64,000 nucleotides of DNA from Oreocharis arfaki (GCA_013398015.1 VZRR01002859.1:1907834-1971833), one strand, 5' to 3'; positions 12,201 through 27,200 are shown, counted from the first letter of the stretch. Numbers and translations: made by a program. The notes: a model not told the origin generated them from the letters alone.

Positions 12201-15200
12201 ACATAATAGAACAACATTATTCTTGTAGAATTATTTCTCAATAGATTTTTTAAAATTTCTTTTCTGTTGCTTGAGGGTCAGGTTGTTTTTTGGGGTTTTT
12301 ATGAGAACAAATAAATATCGCTAGAGCATAGAACTTTGGAATTTAAAGACGGTTCCCTTTTATCCTGCAGTAATGAGTCAAAGTCCAGTTGCTTTATATC
12401 AGATTGGGATTTACCTGCCTGTCAGCTGAAAATAACAAAAAATTTCAGACATTGTACAAGAAAGGAAATCCTGGTAGTAGTTATCAAAAGAAAGAGCATA
12501 CTGCACATGATTTTCTTTTTCCTTTTTTTTTTCTTTTTTCTTAATAATTATGATCTATGTAAATTGTGTTGCCTAATGGAAAATGGTTTGCTTACATTAA
12601 CAGATTACTTTGATTTTGTCTCTAGCTTCGCTTTGTCTAGTTTTCCGAACTATGTGATTGTTTCAAACTCATGGCAGGGAATTTTATTTCATCCCATCCA
12701 GCAGATCTAGTGTGTTGAAGTTTGGTGGGTACTTTAGGTGCTGACTGAGCAAAATTGAAGTTGCTTGATACAGCATTAAGTGATAATCCATTAAAGCTAA
12801 AATTCCTGTGAGGGAATAAGTTCCCGAAAGGCCTGAAAATGATATTTCATCTGCATAATTTAAATGCTTTCATCTCTCAGTATTAATAATGCAAATAATG
12901 TACCAGCACTTTTAATGGTCTTGATTTAAAAATTCCTAGCATATTAGGTCTAAAAAGCCCAAATATGACATGGTTTGCCTTAAGTGAATAATGGAAGGAC
13001 TGTAAGTCCACAAATTAGACTGCCCACAAATTAGACTGCCAGTTACAAAATTGCGGTCTAAACAGTTTGCTCAGTCTTGTAAATTTGGATTTCTGTGTCT
13101 ACCAGCAAATGTAATTTTAAATAATGGATAATTGTAGGATGTTTATTAGAGAAAAATGTGAAGCACATAACACTATTAGCAGCTAAAGGCATAACAACAA
13201 TAAACAGTATAACCGCAGTAGTACTGTGGAAACTCCATAGAAACTAATTGACACTAATTCTAATGGCTGCAACACAAGGTAGATAAGAAACCTATAAAAA
13301 GTGGAATTAATGGGCTGGCTATCTCAGTATGAGGGGAAGAATTACCTATGAATATGCATACAACGTGAGAGGTGATTAACACAGGACAGCACAGAAAGTC
13401 CTCTGGCAGTATACTTTCAGGAGAAGAAACGTGGCACGGTAACTAACTCACCATCTCTTGTGTGCTCTGTGGAACAGTGCAGGTAAAACAAATGTTTTTT
13501 GATTTGTGTCTGTGTTCCTTGCCAGATGCTAGCTATCTTTGCTGAGATTTCTGCAGATAGCGCTGCCGAAACTGTTGTTTCTCTGATATGATTCAGTTCC
13601 CTTGTGTAGGGACTGCTACTGTGCTCTAGGTCCTGGCAAGGAGGTTGAACCTCCGTCATAAGCCAGGCAGTGCTGAACTGCAGAGAGCTGCTCAAGTAAT
13701 GTAATTAGTGCAAACTGCAGATTAATCTACAGGGTCTGATGGAAAGGAATGGTTTTGGAAATAGCAGGATGAGCACTGGGGGAGGTGCTCAGTAACTGTT
13801 TAGAAGCTCTGTGGGGTGTAGAAGATGATGCATCTGTTCCTAGAACAACCTAAAAAGTGTGGGTTACAATCACATTTGAATTTGTTTTGTCTTCAGTGAT
13901 CAATCTCTTTGCTATATCCTTCAGAGAAATTATAGCTGTTCCTGTGCAAAATTGTGATTCTCACAAACCATATATCTGCACAGAATACTTTCAACATAAG
14001 GTATAATTTGGTTTAGCTTTTGTATTCATTGAGACATGGAAGGATCAGACACAAGATAATCATATGAAATATCATGTAAGACCACAAAGTACCTTTGTCT
14101 TCCAAGGCAGAGATAGAAAGACAAAGTTTTAAGTTGGCAGCTCTTTACTGGGTGTGTGTCTGACACTACTTTTCTCAAGTTCGTATTGCTCCAAAAGGGG
14201 AGTAAAATTTTGTTACTGTATTAGATAAGTGGTTGTGCAACTTTCCACTTTGTTTTTCTTTGACTAGTCTAGTTTTGAGTATTTTAAGTCATAAGCCGTT
14301 ATTTCTTCTGGAGACTTTTATTGTAAATCATGTCACAATATTTTCTGCAGTGCAAAATTAAAAGCAGACTAGATAAGACTAGTTTTCTTACATAAAAGGT
14401 TTTAGATTACAGTTTCCTCTTAGAATTTTCATTCTCTAATTAAAATGCCAACATTTAATCCTCTTGTGAACTTTGTGGATCTGTTTCTCATGCTGATTTA
14501 TTATTACATCTTTCTGCATTGGTTGTACTATAGTGACAGTGCCGTAGTGTAAATATGCATCAGTTATTAAGTGCTTATTTGTGTAATTATTATTTGAAGT
14601 TTATTTTTAGCCTTTTTTTCTACTCTATTTTTGACAATACAAGAAAAAAAAAATCCAAACAGAATTAGTTTTAGTGTCTTTTTTTAACCATGCCGAGATT
14701 ATAGAACTTGACATTGTAGGTGGCGCTTCCCATGTTGAAACACTCCTTGCAGGAGTGAACCTTCATTTAGATATCCTGTTATTACAAACAGTGCTTTACT
14801 GCAGGTCAGAGTGTTCATAATCTAGCACAAGAAAATCTTGAAAACTAAACATTGGATTGAACAGAAAAATCTGTATGATTATGGTAAGTAAATACTTCAG
14901 ACTGATAAGAAATGCCCTGGAAAGTCTGACCTGGAAAAAGAGAAAGTGTTAAGAGGAAGAAGTCTGCATAGCAGCCCTGCTGAGCAACAGGTCGTTAATC
15001 TGTTCATATGTTTGTAAAGTAGTGCTGTGCCATGTCAAGAATGGCTAATTCAGTTATAATTCCATGAGTTTGAGGAAACCACATTATTCTTGACTCATGA
15101 AGTCAAGACAAGGAGAGGTACGTTCCTATTTAGTGATGTGAGGTTTAAGCAGATTTGAGACATTAACGCAGAGCTGAAATAGTCTATTTAAAAACACAGG

Positions 15201-18200
15201 CACCATAAGTTTAAATTGCAGGACATTAAAAGTGAACTTAAGGCTCAGTTATTGGGCACTGTTGCATTCCTTTTCTGGTACAAGTGTCTGTTTCTTTTTC
15301 ATAACTGACTTTTATATACCTAGGAGTCTTAGTTTTATTGACTTCCAAGTCAGAAAGATTTCTGTGTTTCACTGAGCAGACAAATATCTGAATACCTTTA
15401 AAATTCTCGACTATAGACTTAAAATCTTGTAAATGTTCTTCAGCAATGTTATTGCAGTTCCATTTTTGGATCAGTCTGTGTGGATGAAAGTACATTCAAG
15501 TAATTCACTGAAGAGTTTTGTTTCCATTTCCCTGCTCTGCTGCTTTGCTAAGATTTGGACAATACTAGCTGTTTCTTACTCTTGTAATGTAATTTCAATG
15601 ATGGCTGAGAATAGAAAGAGCCAGGAACTAGCATCATCCAGATTTTGATGGAAGAATAAATTTATTGATGGGAAAATGCTGATAGATGTGTGTGGACTTA
15701 AGCAGTTTATCTTTCTTATATCTGTAAATGTGTTGGATATGTGTGTATTGAAAAACGTCCATAGCCAATTGTTATATGGTTTGATTTTCTTTTATCCTTT
15801 GGAGAAATGCATTATTCTCTTGTTTGTTTAACACTGCTAATGCTCTTTATTTTCCTTTTTTATTATTGTAAGACATTTTCATCCGTTTCATTCTTTGAAC
15901 TCCTTGAGACGTTTATATAAAAATTACTAGTGAGTTAATCTTTGTCTTATTTGTTTGATTTTTGTTCCTCCAAAAAATAGTTGAACAACCATAGCTGTAC
16001 TTCCTTTTGCCACCTTTCTCTTCCTAAAAGCTCTCTTTATTTATTCTAGTTCCAGTTGTAAAAGTATCGTGTAATCCATCCACAACGTTAATATTCTAGT
16101 GCTCATGTTGTTAAACCTGCTAGTTCCTTAAACTGAAGGTAGTTTGCATTAGTACAATTTCCATGAATGCTAGTGGAAAGTATGTCTTTAAATATTTCCT
16201 CTCTCTTTCCTTGTAACCTGTTAGAACAGAAACAGATCCATGTTTCTAGAAAACCATCCCAGCAATGTATTTGTCACAGCCAAAGGTCGTCTCTGTTGTT
16301 TCTAATTACTGTGTATTCACGTTTTAGTGATATTCCACGGATTCCCGAGACTTCCCACCCCCCATTAGAGTCTAGTGAGTACACACCTTGTTTCCTTCTT
16401 TAAGCATGATCTTACACCTAGCACAATTATTTCAGCTATGAAATTTCTAAAAGATGATCTGTGGAAATCGCATTGGCTCTTAGGTTTTTGCGTGACAAAG
16501 TTCAGTAGGTTTTGGTCATGTATGTTAAATTTGAAGCAACATGGATGTTATTAAGCATATACAGATTTCAAATGTTAGCAGAATTCTATTTTTTAATTCT
16601 ATATCTTGTGTTGTTAATACCAAAATAATCATTTACTTCCCTTAACATATGAGAGAAAACAGGTATAAGGGACTGCCAAAGGTAAAAATGGTGTTAGGAC
16701 TCCACCTCCTGCACCATCCAGAGTAAGTCCAGAGTTCTTATTTCTCTTTTTTTTAACAAGAAAACCTTGGTTAGGTGAATTTTTTGTGCATCGTTCTTCA
16801 AAAAACTGGTGTTCTTTTTAACTATGCCATTTGAACATTTTCAGCCGGAGTATTTGAGGGCTGTGGCTCCCAGTCCTTTCCCTTCTGAGCCTTTCCTGAT
16901 GTGCAAATAGAAATCTTCCCTGGGCCAGGGAAGGTGTGTTCACTTGTCACAAGCCCATACCATTAGTGAGGGCTCTGTTTCACTAGTGGAGAACTGATGA
17001 TGTCCAGCACTTGCTGGAATATCCTCCATGCGAGATGCATGTCCTGCCTGTCTTCCTATTAAAGTTACAGAGGCTACCAGGAGTATAATCCGTACAACAG
17101 ATGTGGTTTATTCATCAAAGACTTAGGATCTTAGAATGAGAGTAGTTTGTGTGGGAAGGGAGATGTGTAATCCGGTCAGAGAACAGTATTTTATTTAAAA
17201 CGCTTGCTATGGTTTGTCAATGATTTATGAGGAATGATTTTTTTATATTTTATTTCAAATAAACCAAAAAATGACAGGTTTAATCTGGAATGTAGGGGTA
17301 AACAGGCAGTCTTTTCACTATGTTTTCTACATCAGCTTTATACAATTCAAAGAGAAAGCAATTAATAAGTTACCCAAATTTTGGATGACAAGTTCGTGTT
17401 TTTCTCATGTGGTTTTAGGTTCAAGTTCTTTTGAATCTCAGAAGATGGAAAGGCCTTCTATTTCTGTTATATCTCCGACTAGCCCTGGAGCCCTACGGGA
17501 TGCACCTCAGGTCTTACCAGGGCAGCTTTCTGTGAGCATATTTTGTTTTTCTTGAGTTCTTTTTGGATATCTGTGAAGTGGTGGTCCCTCAGCCCTGCAC
17601 ATTCCCAAGGTCTGTTGGGAAGTCAAGAGAAATGTTCACTCTTGGAAAAGATTAACGTGTTTCAAAATTTTTTGTCACCCTCTGTATCCACTAACGAGCC
17701 ATCACTGTAATCATAGCAGGCATAAGAAATTGTTGTCTTAATACACCAAAGAGTTCAGGAATTTACATTGAGAAGAGCCCATTAATGTGCCTTGAAAGTT
17801 GTCATTTTGTAGTTTCTGCATTGAAAATAGTGACTTTGCTGTACATGTCCAGTAATCTGCAGATAACAAGCATAGTACCACTATTTTCTCAATGGGAGCA
17901 TTTAAAGAGCTATGTATTTGTTAAGCATTACACTATTCAGTAATGCATTTTAATTTAGATACATCTTGGAACTTTCTTGTAACACTAATTGAAGTCCTGC
18001 ATATTAAATATACTGTAAGTACTTAGACTTCGTTTTCTACATTCTTATATTTTTTATATTGATCATATTAATTCGTAAGTATAAAGCAGGCTTAAAAATT
18101 TCCTAATATTATGGTTCTCTTAAGAAATGATGTAGTTGTGTAGTATTATTTTCATTAAAACTTTTGAAAGAGTTACAAATCTGGGTAGATTTAAACTATG

Positions 18201-21200
18201 TCTTGAGATTAAATGCAGGCAGAGCTTCCTATTTAGTGTAGCTTTTAAGGTGCAGAGCTGAGACATGCTGGTTTAAGTGCACTTACAGATCCAAGATGAT
18301 GCAGTGAGTACAGTAAGCAATGTAAGTATAATCAGGCACCATAATTTTATTCAGCTGTGATAAATATAAGTCTTTGGTATGTACCATCATCTTTTCCATC
18401 TAACCTAATTAAATATCTGGGAAAATAATCAACAGTTACTTTTACATTGTGGTTATTTTTGATGCAGTCTGAAAATTCTGTTTCTTCTCCATTTTCAGTA
18501 AAGTTTTCTGGTAACTTGATTCCTGTAGGTTAAACTCTGGTATGACAAAGTGGGACATCAGTTAATAGTAAATGTTCTACAAGCAACAGATTTGCCACCA
18601 AGAGTAGATGGACGCCCCAGAAATCCCTATGTAAAAATGTATTTTCTTCCAGACAGAAGGTAACAGTATTCCGCTTTATAAAATTATGTTTTAATTTACC
18701 ATATATTGAATCAACTTTTAATGAATGCTTATGAAGAACTCCTTTTTACAATTTTTTATAGCTAGAATAATTATAACAAAAAATTGCAGTTGAATCATGC
18801 AAGTCAGTACCAATTTAACTTTGTGACCCTTTGTAAGAATGTGATGCAGAAAACGCTTATTTCATTTAGGCATTATTGCCTAAGAGAGAATGAAAACAGT
18901 TAAGTCCTGATGAGTACATTTTCTGATTTATTCCTATGAATAATTTACAACAAATATTTATGTTTCAGTGATAAGAGTAAAAGAAGGACCAAAACAGTAA
19001 AGAAAAGTCTAGAGCCAAAATGGAATCAAACTTTTCTCTACTCACATGTACATCGTAGAGATTTTAGAGAACGAATGCTTGAAATTACTGTATGGGATCA
19101 GCCAAGAGTTCAAGAAGAAGAGAGTGAATTTCTTGGAGAGGTGATGCATGCAATCACATTTCTTCTGAGTTCATTGTTTGGTTTTGAATACATTTGCATA
19201 TGTATTTTTTTTATATGTGTTTCTCTGTGTGCCTTTGAAGTAAAATTGAAACCTGATGATTTTTCTGCTAGATTCTTATAGAGCTGGAGACAGCACTTTT
19301 AGATGATGAACCACATTGGTATAAGCTACAGACACATGATGAATCTTCACTACCTCTGCCTCAGCCATCACCATTCATGCCAAGAAGACATGTTCATGGT
19401 GGAGAAAGCACTAGCAAAAAATTACAAAGTAGGTCCAAATTCCATTAAGGTCTCTTAAATGTTAGATTAGAAATGCTGAATATGGTGTAATGGTATTTAA
19501 ATTCCTAATAAAATAAAAAGAGACTATTTCATGGTCTTTAAAAATAGTGAAAATGTGTGGCATAAAGTTGATTTAAATTATGACATTATGACATGTCCCC
19601 CTTACACCTGTGATGCATAACTTTCAAGTATGTGAAACCTGCTGGAATTGATTTGGCTTTCAACAGCAAAACTAAATTGTTCAAAGATTTGTTTGCATAA
19701 ATTTCCTTTTAAATAGAAAGATGAAGTTTCTAATTTTTGGATACTTTTTAAAAATTGAAAGCATTTTGTTTTTAGAAAAGAAGTCCTTAAAGACTTAGAG
19801 GCCTTAAAAACATTTTTCATCATAAAGTTAGTCTCAACCTCCAATGTGCTCATTAAAGTGTAGGAAAGAGAAATTGTGTCCATGTATTTGGGAGGTACAG
19901 TTGTTTTAGTGAGTCTGATTTCAGGTTTGTATGAGGCACATTAAAAGAAGGAGGTATTTCAGCATTATAGCTTCTGTTCATTTAAATTATGATTTACTTA
20001 GAAATATGAAAGATGTAGGGGATTATTTTTAAATACATTTCCAAGCTATTTTTTCTGGTTTTTCTAAAACATGGAAGTCGTTCAGTCTGGCCAGTGTGTA
20101 GGAAATTGGTGTACATTCTGGAATGAGCTATAAATACGTGATACTGCTGTAATTGCTGTATAGATGCCCAAACAGAGGATACGTATAGAGAGAGCAAAGT
20201 AAAGGTTAGTTTTCATGAGATATTTGAGCTTTTCTAAAAGCTGGCAATGCTGTTTCCTCTTCCTCTCTCACACCATATGCTGCCTCATTTCTTTTCCTGT
20301 TCAGCAAGCTGATTCAGCATATTCACTGAAATAGCACAAAAGTGTTGTTTTTTTTTTTTAACTTGAGTTTCGCTTTTGGAGGCTTAGTGAGATAAACTAT
20401 TCTAGTAGAGGATTACTGAGGACTTGAGGGGAAGAGAAAGGGAAAGGAGGCTGCAGCTGTAAGATGTTATATTGGCTCACCTGTCTTGAAAAGCATCTAT
20501 TAGTCACTGCAGTTGAGTTCTCCTTCTCTATTGTTTTGATTTAAAGTCATCTTTTTGGTTTCATTATTATGTTAAATGATCATATTCTTATATTTTATAA
20601 CATGACTAGATGTTTAGGTATTTGTTTACCTTACTGTTGTGCAGGATCTCGGCCAATCAGTGATAGTGACATCTCAGATTTTGATGTTGATGATGCTATT
20701 GGAGTTGTTCCTCCAGGTGCGTGGATGAACAGCATGGTCCTGCTTTCTTTTTCTTCTTTTTTGCTTGTTTGGTTTTTTTTCTTTATAATATTTTGGAATA
20801 TTGGGGATACTGGTTTTGGAGAGTGCATTGTGGAAAAAACAGTTTTCCTGATTATTCCATGGTACCTGTCCCATACCTGGTAAATTAAAAGATTCTACTA
20901 TTCATTCATTTATATTTATTTTGCATATCATTCTTCGTATGTGAACCACTGGTTGGTTCAAGTTGGTTAATGTTTTACTGTGTAATGCTCCAAGCATTAT
21001 TTAAAATGCAAATTAAATAATTTAAAAATAGTTAAGATTTCAGTTTTTATTGAAAGCTTTTTTTTTTTATTATTTTGCTTTACGCCTGAAACTTAGCTAT
21101 AATTCAGTCTGTCATGGACTCTAGTGATAATGCATGGCTGTAGATTAAGATGCATGTAGCATGGCTATATCTTTTATATTTTTCATGAGCCTTCATGAAC

Positions 21201-24200
21201 TATCATTACCCTAAATGTTCATAAATATATACTTGTAGAGACTGTCATGGTTTTACTTTTAGTTCAGCATTCCTACGTACTGAAAATCTTGAGGATTATC
21301 TTGATTACTTCATTCATCTAGTTCTAGTTGACTGTTGCCACAAGTCAGATAAATATGTTTCCCAATTGTCCCAAGCTAACTGGAGTCCCTATGTCATTGC
21401 CTGCACTAAATCCGTTTTTCTATGGATCTTCCAGATGAAAACCACTGAATTACATCATAGTGGGATTCAGAAAGCATTCTATCTTCATGATCTGTGTTTA
21501 AAATAATCTCACAATTTATTGTTATTTATAAATAATTGTGATAATAATAATTTTTATGTTATTATGTAACAGTACAAGTAAATTACTTATTTTATTGATG
21601 CAGTAACATCTTGATGTTAACTGATGCTGATTAGGTTCTTTCCTTACTTTGTATACTTTGCACCTCGGTTGCTAAGAGAGAAATTCATTCATGTGTGCCT
21701 AGTTATGACATTTGATGTTTTTACATCAGCAGAGAGAGTGAGCATTGAAAATGAAATATAAATAATAGGCTCTAAATATTTTTCTCTCTTTTTTTGGTGG
21801 TTTTTTTGTTTGTTTGGGTCTTTTTGGTTTTTTTGTTTGGTTTTTTTAGGGTTTTTTGTAGTTAACAATGTTGATATTGGTATGTCTTTGTAGGCTTACT
21901 TATGTTTAAAGTTTCAGTATATTCTGTTAAGAACTGGAGCTTTTTTTCAGCTGCCAGTCCTTCCATGCATCCATTTGAAGGAAATCATTTTCCACGTAAC
22001 AGGAAGCATTCCAAATGGTTCAGTTGAATGTATTGGACTTAGTCCACTGGGCCAGCATTTGAGTAACTGATTCTTATTGAAATTTCTTTGGACTTCATGA
22101 TCAGGTATGCTTTTGACGAATGCACAGATCCAAACTTTCTCGGAGATCACTGTAGAAAATGGCAGGATTTAATCTTTAGAACTGGATTTGCAATGATCTG
22201 AGAGTCTACGAGTTAAAAATTGAAGGGCATTGTGAGGAAAATCCTTCTGAAGTCTGCATAATCAGAAACATTCTGCTAGTTCACCCAACCAAGCACAAAT
22301 TTGTCCATTTTGAGTTTAATGGACTCATATATTTGGCAATTCTAAGTGGCGTTCATCTGTTTGTGATTCCTGTGTGAAGTGAATGTACATACAAGTGTGT
22401 GGGGTTTGTTTGCATGTGCAGCCTGAATTCTTAAAAGAAGTTAGACTTTAGGCACACAGGGACAAAGAAAATTTGAGTCATCAGCCACAAATCTGTGAAA
22501 GCCCAGACAGTTTATGGAAATGTGGTTTGCAATAAGACCTGGAAAAGGTTTCCAGTCCCAATGTCTTTTGAATTGTTCGAGAACCTTTGGCACAGATTCA
22601 CAAATGTGACTGGAGATCATGTTCATCTATATGCATTTCTACCGTCCTGTCCAACCTTCCTAACTTCCCACACTGCTAAATTGTTAAGATTTTAGACTGC
22701 TCTCTTCATTTGCACTGAATGAATAGTGCAGTATCTTCTCCATAAAACAGACTCCTCTGTTGAAACTTAGTTCCATGCAAATTGCTTGTTCTGCAGGGCC
22801 TTTACCCCTGCCCTCCTCCTGCCCTTCAGTACCATGGTCCTCACCAGAGTGTACCCCAGCTCTTGTCTGGTTCAGATTTCCCACACATTCTCTTGAACAG
22901 TGTGCATGTGGGAAGGAACAGAAAACGTCCATATTTCCCTGTAATGTAGTGTGGTGATGCACCGTTTTGGAATAGCCGCTATTGGCTTCAACCAGATTAG
23001 TCTAGGTTTAAGATGTTCCTTCTCAAGAGAAGTAAGAATATCAAAACTGAGTTTACATTTGACACATAAGAAAATATTTCTATTTAAAGACCTGTCCAAG
23101 TTGTAGGCTGCCAGCTTCTCCAGGAGAATCCTGGGCAAACAATGTAAAAGATTTTAGTAATTTAAGGCAAACAACATACCCGGCCTTTCCCTTATCCTGT
23201 AAGAGGGTGACCTTGTAATAGAAGGAGATCAAGTTAGTCAGGCAGAATCTTCCTGAAAGTTACTAATTTTCTCTTTTTCCTGTAATATTGAGAAAAAAAT
23301 GAAGTTATTTTGCAGCCGTAATAGCTCAAGATTTTCACAAAGGTTACTGCTCATTTTCTATTAAATAAGCACGTAACTACAAGATGTAAAAGTGCAAAAT
23401 TTCACTTCATCTCCATGAAAGCTAAAAAAATGAAGGAAAATAGTTTTGCTCATTTAACTAACACCAGAAGCCCTAAAAACTATAGTTTCAAAATTTTCAC
23501 CAATTGCTAAGGCAAATTCAGTATTAGAATTTAGTAATAAAAAAGAAAACCGTTTTCCTAGAAGTTTAGCAGCTGCAAAGAATCACTGCTTGTCAATGGA
23601 AGTAAAGATTGTTACATCAAAAATCGTGGTACTTTATAAATTCCAAAATATTTTAAGAAAAGTATTTTTCTCTTGTCAAATCACTAATGTGTCTTATTTT
23701 TCATGTAATTGTACCATCTTCATCTAGTAGTAGTACCTTGCAGTGATATACATATATTTTTTTAAATCAGCTCATAGATATGTTCATAAAAGTTTGTATC
23801 AACAGCTGAAAGTAACTTTAATTTGTAGCTCAAGTTTAACAGAAATGATTCTGACAGGGTTTTTGTGGTGTGCTGACATCCATTTACATGAAGAAAATAT
23901 TATTTTAAGTCTCCCAACCTCTGCTTATATGAGAGATGCTCAAGTTTCTTAAGCATATTTTTGATCCTGAGCTGTTCTTAAACCAGTCACTCTGTGTCTG
24001 GGTTGTACTGGGCAGCCTAGTGTTCCGTAAGGGTCAGTGAAGGTTTCAATGAAACCTGAACATGTTTTGAGGCCAGTCTGTTTAACTAAAGCTTCAGTAA
24101 CTTTCTTAATTAAAAACAAAAACCAAAAAAAACCCCTGATATACAGCTGGCAATATCCCCAGTGGTATTTTTAACAAGCTGCATTGCTTATGCTATAGGT

Positions 24201-27200
24201 AACTCTTCAGAGCAGTTTATTTTTCTGTCACATGTAGCCTGTATAAATGGTTGCATTGTATTTACCTTCCTCCTGTAGTAGCAGGGTGACCTCAATATAA
24301 TGCCTTGTTGTTGTCTGTATTGTCTTTAAGGAAAAATAATGTAATTCTGGTATCAAATGTTTGCTAGAACCATTTTCATCATCCATCCTGCATTCATTTC
24401 CTGTCACACCTGACAGTTTCCCATGAGCAACTGAGAAACTTCTGCATAGACTGCCATCAGCTTGGTTGCTGCTATCACGCTGGTCCATGCAAAATTTTAC
24501 TCTGCTCACCCTGAAGAGCACACAGCCTTTTTATTTGAGGATATGAGGAAATGTTACTGTTGCTGTCACTGTCATGGTCACTGTGAAAGTATGGGTGTGA
24601 TTTGACCGGTTTGACAATTCTTGAATTAATACTTAGGTTAAGTCTGAATTTGTATTGCTCTGTCTATTCTGTAAGCTTTGTGTACACACACTGCATAAGT
24701 TCCAGGTATTGTTCCCTAGGTAGCTTTTCTATGAAAAAAATACATAAAATCATCTTTCTATACTAGATTTTTGAGTTTACAGGATGATCCTACATGCATT
24801 TTTTTAGGCAGACTAGAAATGCTCTAGAAATAGATTTCAAATTTAAATTCATATTTACATTTTTTATACTTAAGTTGTATGTATTTCAGTACAAGGCCTA
24901 AAGGTTGGAAAGAAGTTTAGGATTTCTTTGATCTTAGTGTTTTATAAATGTAAACTGCTCTTTCTTCTGATAGAGATGGCAAGATTTTTTCTAACACAAG
25001 CTTGTTTGGAAAATGAAATATCTTTTTGCAAATACAGCTTAGATTTAGTTGTCCTGGGTAAGGGAACGCATCCAGCTTTTTCCATGTATTTTCTTCCTCT
25101 AACAAAAAACCTAGACATTTTCTGCAGCAATCCTGGTTTGGGAATCTCCATTGAAGTCCTGAGCGAGTCCCTCTTTTGCTTCAAAATTTGCACCCAATCA
25201 TTGTCCTGAGATCAGGGAGATCCTCCTGTTTCTTTATAATTTTATTACAGAGCTCTGAAACACTTTTTTGGCAGGTAAGGTACTCCAGCATCACAGCATA
25301 TCAAAACCTGCAGAACAATGGAGTCCTACTTTGCTAAAAGATTGATAAACCCCAGTCGATACTTTCATGCATGTTGTCAACTTTTAGAGGTCATTCGGAT
25401 ACATTGGTAAACTCTTACACATTTTGGGAAAAAACTGTGAATGCTTCTTTGATGTCTGTGGTCAGCGTTCAGACCTGCAGCTGAGGAGGTTATTAAATTG
25501 AATACATGATCATTGAATACATGATCGAGCCTGATACAGACTCTGTATACAGGACACACTTTTAAAAGAGGGACTGTTTGTAATTTGGTAGAAGACCAGA
25601 GAAGAGCTAGAAGAATTATGCAAATTATATAAAATATGAAAAACTCCCAATGTTAAAACCCTGTAGTTAGGTCCATAAAAAGTGCAATTTATTTAATTTA
25701 TTTAATTTCTCCAATTAACAATTGGGTGGCAAAATCATAGTCTTTTCCTGCATGGAAAGGAGATTACTGATATAGGCTGGTTTTTTAGCTGAAAAAAAAT
25801 CACACATTACATTAACTTTAATGCTAGACATCCATTATTAGACATCCAAATTCAGAGAAGAAGCAAAATTATTATTTTGATACCTAAGCAAGAATTTGAT
25901 AAGTAGTTAAGGGATGATTTAAGTGATGACTTTCTATATTGTTAAGGGATTTTCTGTCAAGGGATTCTTGTAATCCAATTTAAATGTCTAAAAATGAGCA
26001 AGTGAAGTCTGAGCAGATCTCCTTAGGCTCTTTTGGAAAGATAGCAGGTATCTTTTGAAAGCTATTATCTTACTGAGCTTCATTGTCTGTTTTAGGATGG
26101 GAGTCAAAATGTATAACAAGGTAAAGAGTGTGCTACATAGAAAAAGGCACAACAGTATTGAAATATTGAAAATGTACTAACATGCTACTGATTTTTTTTA
26201 ATCCTATATGAGAATACTATGAGAAATTTTGCTGCTTAGTCATAATATTTTGCAAAAATATTCTGCAAAGTATGCGACATCCAGTATTTGGTACAATATA
26301 CTCTAAATCCTAGTAGTTTTTTTAAGTAGGTGGCTTTGGCCAAGTTCAGTAGGAGAACATCTTTGTGTTTAATTGAAACAAGAGGCAGAAAGATGCTTTA
26401 TTTATGAGCCCTGTGTGAGTCTGTGCTGTTTTATGCAAGCATGGTTTCTCTGTTTTTTAGATGAGGTAAACCTACACTGTCTAAATTCCTTTCAAATATT
26501 TTTTTATATACACAAAATACCCAGAATACTCCTCCCCAAGTAGGAAAACTGGTTCACATCTTCCAGTACATAAAAAAGTCTTGTTTTTTCAGTCTCTGTA
26601 CATGTCGACATTTAAAGGTAATGCTAGTAATTTATCCTGCATGATACATCGGGATGTACAACAGCTGAATGATGACCTGAAAGTTGTGTAAGCATTTGGA
26701 TATGTGCCCCTGGAAGTCTAGCCATCTGAATTCTTTCTAAACCCAGACCTTTATTCTCTAATTGCCTTTTGTTACCCTCTTGCCAGTAGGTTATAGGTCT
26801 AGTACTAGAGAAAGTAAATCCACAACGCTAACTGTGCCAGAACAGCAAAGAACAACAACACATCATCGTTCACGTTCTGTGTCTCCTCACCGTGGCGACG
26901 ATCAGGGCAGGCCCCGTTCACGTTTACCAAATGTGCCATTACAGAGGTAGGCATCACAAGGAAACTCTGTGTGGTTTCAAGTTTGTATAATGTGCCGTTA
27001 TTAACTTTTCTCTTGTTCAGGAATTTTTCACTGCTTTAAAGCTTGTTTTTTGTATCGAAATTTATTAGTGCAGTATTTGAACTTTATATATGCTTTTAAT
27101 AATCAGTCAAGAGCACTCATGGGATGAATAATAACTTTGCAAGACCTACCTCTTTTTTGCTCATATTTTGTCTGTGTACCGTAACTAATACATAGGTTTG

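Larger units (their letters stand above)
20717..26786. other. RIMS2 intron 10
   Basis: Phase 1, 6070 bp, GTGCGT...CAG. It holds a T/G-rich low-complexity tract (21788-21860), a two-copy 15-mer tandem (25498-25526) and a strong paired splice-site motif at 25251-25274 (see findings). GC-richer stretches near 22440-22960 and 24350-24520 hold only chance open frames and match no family I recognise. Confidence 0.8.

Noticed and set aside
22440..22960. GC-richer stretch in intron 10 as a possible extra exon or gene
   Set aside because: Open frames exist on both strands but none has suitable splice borders, phase or a known domain.
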